Positions 1 to 9,388 of a DNA stretch of 64,000 nt are shown piece by piece. The position numbers were made by a program, and so were the translations under genes. Origin of the DNA: Zoogloea oryzae. Its GTDB lineage: Bacteria; Pseudomonadota; Gammaproteobacteria; Burkholderiales; Rhodocyclaceae. The stretch's first letter is position 1. The number at the start of each line of letters is the position of its first letter. The notes under the pieces were generated by a model, which worked only from the letters and a program-made list of their open reading frames with translations, made no database searches and was not told the origin of the DNA. The DNA is taken from the NCBI RefSeq assembly GCF_030161255.1, contig NZ_BSPX01000001.1:1-64000 (forward strand). Direction: 5' to 3'.

Positions 1-1127
1 CGGGCGAGGTGGGCGCGGGTGACGCCGGCGGTGAGCCCGACCAGCGCGCCGCGGGCGCTGCCGTCCCAGTACGGGGCGCCGAGCCCGGCGAAGGCGGGCA
101 CGAGCACCGCGCCATTGGTGTCGGGCACGCTTGCGGCGAGGGCTTCCACGTCGTCGGTGCGCGCGATGATTCCCAGCCCGTCCCGTAGCCAGCGCACCAC
201 CGCGCCGCCGATGAAGACGCTGCCCTCCAGCATGTAGGTGGGCGCATCGTCGCCAAGCTGCCAGCCGAGGGTGGTGAGCAGGCGGTTGGCGGACGCGACG
301 GGCTCGGTGCCGGTGTTGAGCATCAGGAAGCAGCCGGTGCCGTAGGTGTTCTTGGCGCTGCCGGGCGTGTGGCAGGCTTGGCCGAAGGTGGCGGCCTGCT
401 GGTCGCCGGCCACGCCGCCGATGGGGATCGCTGCGCCGAACAGTGCGGGATCGGTCTCGCCGATCACGCCGCTGGTGGGCACGACATCCGGCAGCAGGGC
501 GCGGGGGATGTTGAACAGGGCGAGGAGTGCGTCGTCCCAGCGCTGGCGGTGGATGTCGAAGAGCATCGTGCGCGAGGCATTGCTGGGGTCGGTGACGTGC
601 CGCCTTCCGCCGGTAAGCTGCCAGACCAGCCAGCTGTCGATGGTGCCGAAGGCGAGCTCGCCGGCTTGGGCCCGGCGGCGGGCGTCCGGGATGTGATCGA
701 GCAGCCAGGCGAGCTTGGTGGCGGAAAAGTAGGCGTCGAGCTCCAGCCCGCTGCGGTCGCGGATCAGCCCGGCGTGGCCGGCGGTGCGGAGGGTTTCACA
801 GGCGGGCACGGTGCGGCGGTCCTGCCAGACGATGGCGGGGGCGAGGGGCTGGCCGCTGCGGCGATCCCACAGCACCGTGGTTTCGCGCTGGTTGGCGATG
901 CCGATGGCGGCCACGTCGCGGGCGGTGAGGCCAGCGTCGGCCAGGGCGCGGCGGGCGCAGTCGAGCTGGGTGCGCCAGATCTCGAGGGCGTCGTGCTCGA
1001 CCCAGCCGGGCTGGGGGTAATACTGCTGGAATTCCTGCTGAGCCAGGGCAAGGGCGGTGCCCGATTCGTCGAAGACGATGGCGCGGCTGCTGCTGGTGCC
1101 CTGGTCGAGGGCGAGAAGGACGGGCAT
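1..1127 (-). CDS. glpK: glycerol kinase, 3' part missing (runs off the window)
   Basis: ATP-dependent phosphorylation of glycerol to glycerol 3-phosphate in the cytoplasm. About 375 codons of a family usually near 495 residues are present; the C-terminal quarter lies beyond base 1. The ATG at 1127 gives an N-terminus with the FGGY-kinase signature DQGTSSSRA near residues 8-16. RETTVLWDR follows near residue 81 and the substrate-loop region GYTTGC-like (NTYGTGCF) near residue 265. No glpF or glpD is visible next to it inside the window. The next gene on the same strand (TonB-like) starts upstream and is separated by about 80 bases. Assignment is firm; only completeness is unknown. Confidence 0.93.
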   Translation of the reverse strand, partial: MPVLLALDQGTSSSRAIVFDESGTALALAQQEFQQYYPQPGWVEHDALEIWRTQLDCARRALADAGLTARDVAAIGIANQRETTVLWDRRSGQPLAPAIVWQDRRTVPACETLRTAGHAGLIRDRSGLELDAYFSATKLAWLLDHIPDARRRAQAGELAFGTIDSWLVWQLTGGRRHVTDPSNASRTMLFDIHRQRWDDALLALFNIPRALLPDVVPTSGVIGETDPALFGAAIPIGGVAGDQQAATFGQACHTPGSAKNTYGTGCFLMLNTGTEPVASANRLLTTLGWQLGDDAPTYMLEGSVFIGGAVVRWLRDGLGIIARTDDVEALAASVPDTNGAVLVPAFAGLGAPYWDGSARGALVGLTAGVTRAHLA

Positions 1128-1205
1128 GGCGTGCACTCCTCGAAACGGCGCCGGCTTCGGCGCGATCTTCAGGCTTGCAGCATACGCACTTCGGGGTGGC
1201 GGGCG

Positions 1206-2084
1206 CTAGCAGCCGCTGCCTGATTTTCGGGTGAAGCCGAAGCCGCCGCCGCCCAGGCTGGGGGGCTGGATGCAGATCATCAGCGCGAGGGAGCGGGCCG
1301 ACTTGGCGATGTCCGGCGGGAAGGCCGAGAAGGGCGCGGCCTGATTGACCACCGACTTCACGAAGGCGATCTCTTCCTGCTGGTCGCCGCTGCGCACGAC
1401 GATGAAGCTCTTCAGGCTGCCGTCCGGGTTGAGGCGGACTTCCACCGAGGCGGGCTGGATGCCCCGGGCGCGGGGGTCGTTCTTCACGAAGCTGGCGCTG
1501 CGGTTGAGTTTCTTGACCAGGGAGTCCAGGTAGAACTCCAGACTGAAGGGGTCGATGGGCGGGCTGTTGGGGATGCGTTCGATGAGGTCGAACGGGTCGT
1601 CCCGGTGACGGCGGCTTTCCCGTGCGCCCTCGCGGGCACTTTCACGGGCGATCTCGCGGGCCATGCCGAGGGAGCGCTCGGCGAGGTCGGGCTTGGGCGG
1701 GGTGGGACGGGGCTTGGCTTCGGTGGCGAGTTCGTCGAGGAAATTGTCCATTTCCTCTTTCTGGGCGACCGTCCATTTGGGCGTTGACTCGGCCGCGCGC
1801 TGCGTTGTGGTGGAGGGCTTGCGGGCGGTGAGGATGCGCGGCCTGTCGGGGGTCGGCGCGGGCTTGGCGGTAGGTTTTGCTTTGGGCCGGGGCGCCGGCG
1901 CAGGGGGGCGGACGTCGGCCTTGGGTGCTGCGGCGACGGGCGCGAGGCGTGCCTGCAGGGCGGGCTGGGGCGGTGTTTCGGGCTTCTCGACGTGAAGCAG
2001 CAGGACGAGCGCGTGCGCGGCGACGGAGACCGCCAGGCCAAACAGCAGGCGGCGCGATGGAGCAGGACTGCGCAAATCGGACAT
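1206..2084 (-). CDS. TonB-like envelope protein (energy-transducer family)
   Basis: A 292-residue protein with one N-terminal membrane segment (about residues 12-30). A long proline/alanine/lysine-rich stretch (about 35-90) is typical of the TonB periplasmic spacer. A C-terminal domain (about 185-275) holds PASVEVRLNPDGSLKSFIVVRSG, resembling the TonB/TolA C-terminal fold. The tail is Gly-rich and ends in Cys. It would link the inner membrane to outer-membrane receptors, but no exbB, exbD or receptor is adjacent. TolA is an alternative identity. The ATG lies inside a strong inverted repeat (2077-2114) and has no clear Shine-Dalgarno sequence, so the start is less certain than the frame. Confidence 0.7.
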   Translation of the reverse strand: MSDLRSPAPSRRLLFGLAVSVAAHALVLLLHVEKPETPPQPALQARLAPVAAAPKADVRPPAPAPRPKAKPTAKPAPTPDRPRILTARKPSTTTQRAAESTPKWTVAQKEEMDNFLDELATEAKPRPTPPKPDLAERSLGMAREIARESAREGARESRRHRDDPFDLIERIPNSPPIDPFSLEFYLDSLVKKLNRSASFVKNDPRARGIQPASVEVRLNPDGSLKSFIVVRSGDQQEEIAFVKSVVNQAAPFSAFPPDIAKSARSLALMICIQPPSLGGGGFGFTRKSGSGC

Positions 2085-2114
2085 CGGCCGGATTTTAGAC
2101 CGGCCGATGTCCGA
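2077..2114. terminator. 15-bp perfect inverted repeat between acxR and the TonB-like gene
   Basis: TCGGACATCGGCCGG at 2077-2091 and its exact complement at 2100-2114 flank an 8-base AT-rich loop. It follows the acxR stop by about 25 bases, where a terminator would sit. No long T-run follows, and the downstream stem arm contains the ATG of the TonB-like gene at 2084. It could act as a terminator, or as an RNA structure hiding that start codon. Confidence 0.5.
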
Positions 2115-2138
2115 GCGCGAAGCTTTTCGGCGTGGGCC

Positions 2139-4154
<2,016 letters not shown>

Positions 4155-4288
4155 GGGATTCGTTCATGTCATCCTCCTTTGGTGGCGCCGGGCGGGGGCT
4201 GCGTCCGATGGAGGCAGCGGCGTTGTTGTGGTGTGGCTTGCTCGACCGACCCGGGCGAGACCGGTCTGTGCCGGTCAGGTTAGAGCTT

Positions 4289-4304
4289 AGCAAATGGGAT
4301 GCCA
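4289..4304 (-). promoter_or_regulatory. candidate sigma-54 promoter of acxR
   Basis: Minus-strand TGGCAT-N5-TTGCT matches the -24/-12 consensus TGGCAC-N5-TTGCW with one mismatch. It lies about 135 bases upstream of the acxR start. A sigma-70-like TTGCAG-17-TGCTAA at 4287-4315 overlaps it and is an alternative. Confidence 0.5.
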
Positions 4305-4378
4305 TTTTTCTGCAATGGGCGGAGGGCGCGCGGGTGGTGGATCTGTGGCCTGACGCACGGCGCGCGGCCCCGTCCGGC

Positions 4379-4428
4379 CGTCCGGAAATCGGACGGTCGG
4401 ACGGGGTGGGCGTCCGGTTTTCGGACGG
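4379..4428. promoter_or_regulatory. two candidate AcxR operators upstream of acxR
   Basis: Two palindromes, CGTCCGGAAATCGGACGG (4379-4396) and CGTCCGGTTTTCGGACGG (4411-4428), begin 32 bases apart. They lie about 75-140 bases upstream of the candidate sigma-54 promoter. The first shares 16 of 18 bases with a site upstream of acxA. The larger inverted repeat 4369-4405 (16-base arms, one mismatch) could also act as a terminator for the synthetase gene ending at 4440. Confidence 0.5.
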
Positions 4429-4439
4429 TTGGACGGCGG

Positions 4440-6404
4440 TCAGGCGCCCGCCGGACGGCACTGGCGGATGTGATCCAGCGCGTCGGGGGATTCCAGCGAG
4501 GTGGTGTCGCCGGCGGCCTGGCCCAGGTAGGCGCTGCGCACCAGCCGGCGCAGGATCTTGCCGTTGCGCGTCTTGGGCAGGCTGCGGGTGAGGTGCACCC
4601 GCGCCGGTCGCAGCGGCTTGCCGAGCTGGGTGCCCACGTGCTCGGCGAGCTCGCGCTCCCATTCCGGCCACGGCCGGGCCGCCAGCCGGCGGGCGTCGGC
4701 GACGGTGACGAAGCACACCGCGGTCTCGCCCTTGACCGGATCGGGCACGCCCACGGCGACGGCCTCGGTGACGAGCGGATGGCCCACCAGCGCCGATTCG
4801 TACTCCGCCGGGCCGACGCGCTTGCCGGCGATCTTCAGGGTGTCGTCGCTGCGCCCGTGGATGTACCAGTGGCCGTCGCCGTCCACCTGCGCCCAGTCGC
4901 CATGCACCCACACGCCGGGCAGGCGCGACCAGTAGCTGTCGATGTAGCGCGCGTCGTCCTGCCAGAAGCCGGCCGCCATGCCGGGCCACGGGGCGCGAAT
5001 GACCAGCTCGCCCACCTCGCCGTTGGCGGGTTGGCCGTCGGCGGTGGTGACGTCTGCCGCGATGCCGGGGATCGGGCCGGCGAAGGCGCAGGGCTTCTGG
5101 GGCAGGCCCGGGAAGCAGGCGAGGATGCCGCCGCCGATCTCGGTGCCGCCGGAGTAGTTGATGATCGGGCGGCGGCCCTGGCCGACGGTGTCGTACAGCC
5201 AGTGCCACGGGCCGTCGTTCCAGGGCTCGCCGGTGGAGCCGAAGACGCGCAGGGTGTCGGGCAGCGCGTCCGGCAGTGCGGCGGGACCGGCGGCCATCAG
5301 CAGGCGGACGAGGGTGGGAGACAGACCGAGGTGGGTGACGTCGTGGCGGCGTACCAGATCCCACAGGCGATCCGGGCCCGGGTGGTCCGGCGTGCCCTCG
5401 AAGAGCACCAGCGTGGCGCCGCGCAGCAGCCCGCCGAAGACCAGCCACGGGCCCATCATCCAGCCCATGTCGGTGACCCACATGAGGGTGTCGCGGGGCT
5501 TGAGGTCGAAGGCCATCAGTTGATCTTGCGCCGCCTTGATGGGAAAGCCGGTGTGGGTGTGGAGCACGCCCTTCGGTTTGCCGGTGGTGCCGGAGGTGTA
5601 GATGAGCATCAGCGGCGTGTCGGCGGGGTGGATCGCCGGGCCCTGGGTGACGGGCACGTGGGCGATGAGCTGCTGGTAATCCACGGTGTGCCAGTGGCTG
5701 CCGTCCGGTGGGGTGGCGGCGGGCGATTCGCCCCGGGCGACGACCAGCAGGTTGCGCACTGTCGGGCAGCGGGCGACGGCGGCGCGGGCGTCGTCGAGCA
5801 TAGGTACAGATTTGCCGCGCCGCTGAAACGAATCGGCACAGATGAGCAGGCTCACGCCCGCGTCCTGCAACCGGCTGGCCACCGAATCCGGCCCGTAGCC
5901 CGAGAACAGCGACACGACGATGGCGCCGAGGCGGGTGGTGGCGAGCATGGTGACGACGGCCTCGGGGCACATGGGCAGGTAGAGGGCGACCCGGTCGCCG
6001 GCCTGGACGCCGAGCCCGGCGAGGCCGGCGGCGAGGCGGCGGGCTTCCTGGTCGAGCTCGGCGTAGGTGTGGGTTCGGGTGGCGCCGTCGTCGGCCTCCC
6101 AGCGTAGGGCGGGGCGGTTTGGGTCCTCGCGGGCGACGCGGCCGACGAGGTTGTCGTAGAGGTCGATGCGGGCGCCGACGAACCAGCGCGGCCACATGGG
6201 GCCGTCGGCGAGGTCGAGGATCTCGGTCCAGGGCTTCGCCCACTGGATGCCGAGGGCGGTGACGACTTCGTGCCAGAAACGTCGGGGGGCGGCGGTGGCC
6301 GTCTGACGCAATTCGTCGAGGCTCGTGTAGCGGTTGGTGCACAGGAACTGGGCCAGGGCGGTGTCGGCGAAACGGACGCCGGTGGCGGTAAGTGGGGCGT
6401 TCAC
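4440..6404 (-). CDS. AMP-forming acyl-CoA synthetase, probably acetoacetate--CoA ligase
   Basis: A 654-residue member of the acetyl/acetoacetyl-CoA synthetase family. In this context it probably converts acetoacetate, the product of acetone carboxylase, to acetoacetyl-CoA using ATP and CoA. Visible motifs are the nucleotide loop YTSGTTGKPKG, the adenylate-binding region NYSGGTEIGGG, GDWAQVDGDGHWYIHGRSDD, and the C-terminal catalytic lysine in PKTRNGKILRR. The likely start is GTG at 6404 (ACGGAG upstream, residues VNAPLT); the open frame continues further upstream through acxC but that extension is antisense-like. Acetate or another short acid cannot be excluded as substrate from sequence alone. 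Confidence 0.8.
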   Translation of the reverse strand: MNAPLTATGVRFADTALAQFLCTNRYTSLDELRQTATAAPRRFWHEVVTALGIQWAKPWTEILDLADGPMWPRWFVGARIDLYDNLVGRVAREDPNRPALRWEADDGATRTHTYAELDQEARRLAAGLAGLGVQAGDRVALYLPMCPEAVVTMLATTRLGAIVVSLFSGYGPDSVASRLQDAGVSLLICADSFQRRGKSVPMLDDARAAVARCPTVRNLLVVARGESPAATPPDGSHWHTVDYQQLIAHVPVTQGPAIHPADTPLMLIYTSGTTGKPKGVLHTHTGFPIKAAQDQLMAFDLKPRDTLMWVTDMGWMMGPWLVFGGLLRGATLVLFEGTPDHPGPDRLWDLVRRHDVTHLGLSPTLVRLLMAAGPAALPDALPDTLRVFGSTGEPWNDGPWHWLYDTVGQGRRPIINYSGGTEIGGGILACFPGLPQKPCAFAGPIPGIAADVTTADGQPANGEVGELVIRAPWPGMAAGFWQDDARYIDSYWSRLPGVWVHGDWAQVDGDGHWYIHGRSDDTLKIAGKRVGPAEYESALVGHPLVTEAVAVGVPDPVKGETAVCFVTVADARRLAARPWPEWERELAEHVGTQLGKPLRPARVHLTRSLPKTRNGKILRRLVRSAYLGQAAGDTTSLESPDALDHIRQCRPAGA

Positions 6405-6419
6405 TGGGGGCTCCGTCGG

Positions 6420-6454
6420 AAAAAAGACGGGGTGCGGCGTGGGCCGGACCCCGT
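6420..6454 (-). terminator. intrinsic terminator or attenuator between acxC and the synthetase gene
   Basis: On the minus strand ACGGGGT pairs with ACCCCGT (6454-6427), followed by C and six Ts (6425-6420). It lies 16 bases before the synthetase start, so it would limit read-through from acxABC. Confidence 0.55.
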
Positions 6455-6475
6455 TAAAGAAGAGAGAACTTGTCA

Positions 6476-6501
6476 GGCGGTGCCCGAGGGGAGGCACCGC
6501 C
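6476..6501 (-). terminator. hairpin just after acxC
   Basis: A perfect 9-bp stem, GGCGGTGCC with GGCACCGCC, begins 8 bases after the acxC stop. There is no T-run directly after it. It may stabilise the acxABC message or cooperate with the terminator at 6420. Confidence 0.4.
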
Positions 6502-6508
6502 AGCCGGA

Positions 6509-7012
6509 TCAGGCGCGCTCGGGCACCGGGAGGCCCAGCCAGTCCTTGTAGAAGGCTTCGATGTCCGGCTCGAAGTCGTGGATCACCGGATACCACGGGG
6601 TCGGGGCCTCCACGTCGTGCATGGTTCCGCAGGTGGGGCAGTAGTACTCGCGGTAGACCTGCCACTGGGTGTCGGGCGCCATCAGCTTGGGGTAGACCTC
6701 GGTCATCGCCTCCTCGGTGTCGCGCACGTAGATGGCGGCATTGAGCTTCCAGTTTTCGCGGTAGTCGCCGAAGACGTGGCCGCAGTCGCACTGGGTGACC
6801 CATTCCTTGGTCTTGGCCGACTGCACGATGTAGAGGTGCGGGCCCAGGGGCAGGACGATGCGGTCCGGGAAATTCACTTTGGCCTGCAGGGCGGTGATGT
6901 ACTGCTCGAAGCGGCCCTGATCCTTGGGCATGGACAGCATGCGGAGGGTGGTTTCCCAGTCGAGGGTGCCCTCGACGAGGTGGGCGACCTGTTCGTTGGT
7001 GTAGGCGGACAT
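6509..7012 (-). CDS. acxC: acetone carboxylase gamma subunit
   Basis: The small subunit (167 residues, usual size about 168) of the heterohexameric ATP-dependent acetone carboxylase, which makes acetoacetate from acetone and bicarbonate. Two cysteine pairs, CDCGH near residue 75 and CPTCG near residue 127, look like a structural metal site typical of this subunit. ATG 7012 is chosen because GAGGAG lies 8 bases upstream; a TTG two codons earlier is less likely. It follows acxB after 24 bases in the order acxA-acxB-acxC. Both sequence and context support the call. Confidence 0.93.
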   Translation of the reverse strand: MSAYTNEQVAHLVEGTLDWETTLRMLSMPKDQGRFEQYITALQAKVNFPDRIVLPLGPHLYIVQSAKTKEWVTQCDCGHVFGDYRENWKLNAAIYVRDTEEAMTEVYPKLMAPDTQWQVYREYYCPTCGTMHDVEAPTPWYPVIHDFEPDIEAFYKDWLGLPVPERA

Positions 7013-7036
7013 TTTCAATACTCCTCGATTCGGTGA

Positions 7037-9361
7037 TTACTCTTCGACCTGGACGACGGTGGTGACGTCCGGCAGCAGCGACAGATCCATGCGGTGCTTG
7101 GCGCCGTAGGAGGGCACGCCCAGCTCTTCTTCCAGCAGCTGCCAGTCGGCCGGCAGGCTCCAGAATTCCTTGAACTGGTGGGTGAACTTCTCCGACAGCG
7201 CAAAGCTGGTGGCGAACATGTGCTGCACCTGGGTGGCAGCGTGCTTGTTGATGATCCGCTCGCGTTCTTCCTTCATCCATTCGCGGGTCGGCAGGGCGCG
7301 GGCGAGGCGCTCCCGGCGGATCTCGGCGCGGCGGGCCTGGGTGGCGGCCGCATCGACGGTGAACACGCCTTTGGCGTCCTGGCTGAACACCGCGCCATAC
7401 ACCTTGCGGGCGTACTCGGGCAGCAGGAACTGCTGGTTGAGGTCGGCCTCGATGGCCTTCGGCTCGCGGTCGAGGGGATCGCCGAAGCCGGGGCCGCCGC
7501 GCAGGTAGTTGAGGTAGAGGTCGTGGTTGGCGTAGCAGTCTTCGGTGGTGATGCACTGCTTGTCGCGCTTGACGGTGGCGGTGGCGTCCAGGTGGCGCTC
7601 GTAGTCCGGGTTGCTCGGGTCGAGATCCGCGCCCAGCGGCAGGGTGTCGCCGATGGCGATGCGCTTCTCCAGCCCGGTCTTGTGGGCCTCGAAGCGGTAG
7701 CCGGTGGCCGACGGGTAGCCGCCCATCAGGCCCCAGTCACTGTTCATGAAGCCGTTGCCCATGAAGAACATCGTCCAGTCCTGGGCGTTCCAGACCATGC
7801 GCAGGGTCTCGAAACCGCAGCCGCCGCGGTACTTGCCGTAGCCGCCGGAGTTGGCCTTGACGTTGCGGCCGAGGTACAGGAGCGGCTCGGCCATCTCCCA
7901 GATCTCGATGTCGCCCATGTCGCCTTCGGGGTTCCAGATCGCGGCGGCGTGGTTGAGGCCGTCCTTCACCGCGCAGGCGCCGGTGCCGCAGCTCGATGCC
8001 TCGAAGCTGTTCACCGCGTGGATCTCGCCGTCCTGGTTGATCCCGCCGCCCTGCAGCCAGTTGGAGGTGTTGGCGTTGCCGGCGTTGACCTCTTCCAGAT
8101 AGCCGCGGCTGAAGTAGGACTGCGAAAGCCCGCGCCACAGGGCCGCCCAGCCGGACACCAGGAAGTGCCAGGCGTAGGCGTGGCCGGTGCGGCGATCGTC
8201 CGGGTTGCACCAGGTGCCCTTGGGCAGGCGGAACTCGGTGGCGAAGTAGGCGCCGTCGTTGATGCGCTGGGTGGGCACGAGGGTCTGGCACATCATCACC
8301 CAGATGCCCGAGGTGAAGGCCACCTGGTGGGCGTTGAAGGTGTGCCAGCCCCAGCGGCTCGCGCCTTCAAAGTCCAGCCGCCACTTGCCGTCGGGCTTGA
8401 TGGTCATCTCGCAGGGCGAGTGCATGATCGAGTCGAGCTTGGCGAAGGCGTTGGAGACCTGCACGTCCTCGTGCTTGTAGGGCACATCCACGAAGGACAC
8501 CTTGCGGTACTTGCCCGGCAGGGTCATGGCCTTGATGCGGCTCATCAGGCCGCGGCGGCCTTCCTCGATGACTTCATAGGCAAACTTCTCGTAGGCCTCG
8601 ATGCCGTCGGCGCGGATCACCTCTTCCACCAGGTCGCGGATCATGTGGCAGCCGGCGATGCGGGTCTTCTCGTCGAGGATCCAGTACTTGGGCGTGCGCA
8701 CCGAGCGCTGGGATTCGTGCAGCCAGTCGCGCAGGGGCTCGTCGTTGATGCCGGTCTTGCGGCAGGTGATCATGTAGCCGTCGCCGAAGCGCTGGGTCTG
8801 GCCGGTGGACATGGAGCCCGGCGTCACCGAGCCGGTGTCGATCACGTGGGTCACGCCGCCGACCCAGCCGATCAGCCGGCCTTCCCAGAAGATCGGCACG
8901 ATGGTGGCGATGTCGCACGGATGCACGTTGCCGATCGAGCAGTCGTTGTTGGTGAACATGTCACCGGGGTTGATGCCGGGGTTGGCTTCCCAGTTGTTCT
9001 CGATCATGTACTTGATCGCCGCGCCCATCGTGCCCACGTGGATGATGATGCCGGTGGAGGTGAGCACGCAGTCGCCGACCGCGTTGTAGAGCGTGAAGCA
9101 CAGTTCGCCTTCCTGCTCGACGATGGGGCTGGCGGCGATCTTCTTGGCGGTCTCGCGGGCATGCACCAGGCCACCGCGAAGCTTGGAGAAGAGCTTCTCG
9201 TAGCCGATCGGGTCGCTGTCGCGGAAGTTGAGCTTCTCGAGCCCGTTGTAGTGGCCGCTGGCCTGGGTGCGTTCGATGATGCCGTCGCGGAATTGCTTCA
9301 GCGTCTGGCCGTTCTTGAGCAGGTCGGCAAAGCCGAGTTCCTTGGTGTTCAGCATGTTCAT
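7037..9361 (-). CDS. acxB: acetone carboxylase alpha subunit (hydantoinase B-like)
   Basis: The 774-residue large subunit, matching the family length (about 775), with hydantoinase-B/oxoprolinase-like sequence throughout. In characterised acetone carboxylases this subunit carries manganese and binds acetone (family knowledge). The region around CDIATIVPIFWEGRLIGWV and the Gly-rich GGYGKYRGGCGFE segment are typical of HyuB-type proteins. The start ATG 9361 has AAGGAG 8 bases upstream. It follows acxA by 27 bases. The encoded enzyme supports growth on acetone and possibly 2-propanol. No alcohol dehydrogenase is present in the window. Confidence 0.95.
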   Translation of the reverse strand: MNMLNTKELGFADLLKNGQTLKQFRDGIIERTQASGHYNGLEKLNFRDSDPIGYEKLFSKLRGGLVHARETAKKIAASPIVEQEGELCFTLYNAVGDCVLTSTGIIIHVGTMGAAIKYMIENNWEANPGINPGDMFTNNDCSIGNVHPCDIATIVPIFWEGRLIGWVGGVTHVIDTGSVTPGSMSTGQTQRFGDGYMITCRKTGINDEPLRDWLHESQRSVRTPKYWILDEKTRIAGCHMIRDLVEEVIRADGIEAYEKFAYEVIEEGRRGLMSRIKAMTLPGKYRKVSFVDVPYKHEDVQVSNAFAKLDSIMHSPCEMTIKPDGKWRLDFEGASRWGWHTFNAHQVAFTSGIWVMMCQTLVPTQRINDGAYFATEFRLPKGTWCNPDDRRTGHAYAWHFLVSGWAALWRGLSQSYFSRGYLEEVNAGNANTSNWLQGGGINQDGEIHAVNSFEASSCGTGACAVKDGLNHAAAIWNPEGDMGDIEIWEMAEPLLYLGRNVKANSGGYGKYRGGCGFETLRMVWNAQDWTMFFMGNGFMNSDWGLMGGYPSATGYRFEAHKTGLEKRIAIGDTLPLGADLDPSNPDYERHLDATATVKRDKQCITTEDCYANHDLYLNYLRGGPGFGDPLDREPKAIEADLNQQFLLPEYARKVYGAVFSQDAKGVFTVDAAATQARRAEIRRERLARALPTREWMKEERERIINKHAATQVQHMFATSFALSEKFTHQFKEFWSLPADWQLLEEELGVPSYGAKHRMDLSLLPDVTTVVQVEE

Positions 9362-9388
9362 GTCGATGTCTCCTTGTGCGGGGTCGGC

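Noticed and set aside
4287..4315. Sigma-70 promoter TTGCAG-17-TGCTAA for acxR
   Set aside because: The -10 box is poor, and the overlapping sigma-54 match with upstream palindromes explains the region better; kept only as an alternative.
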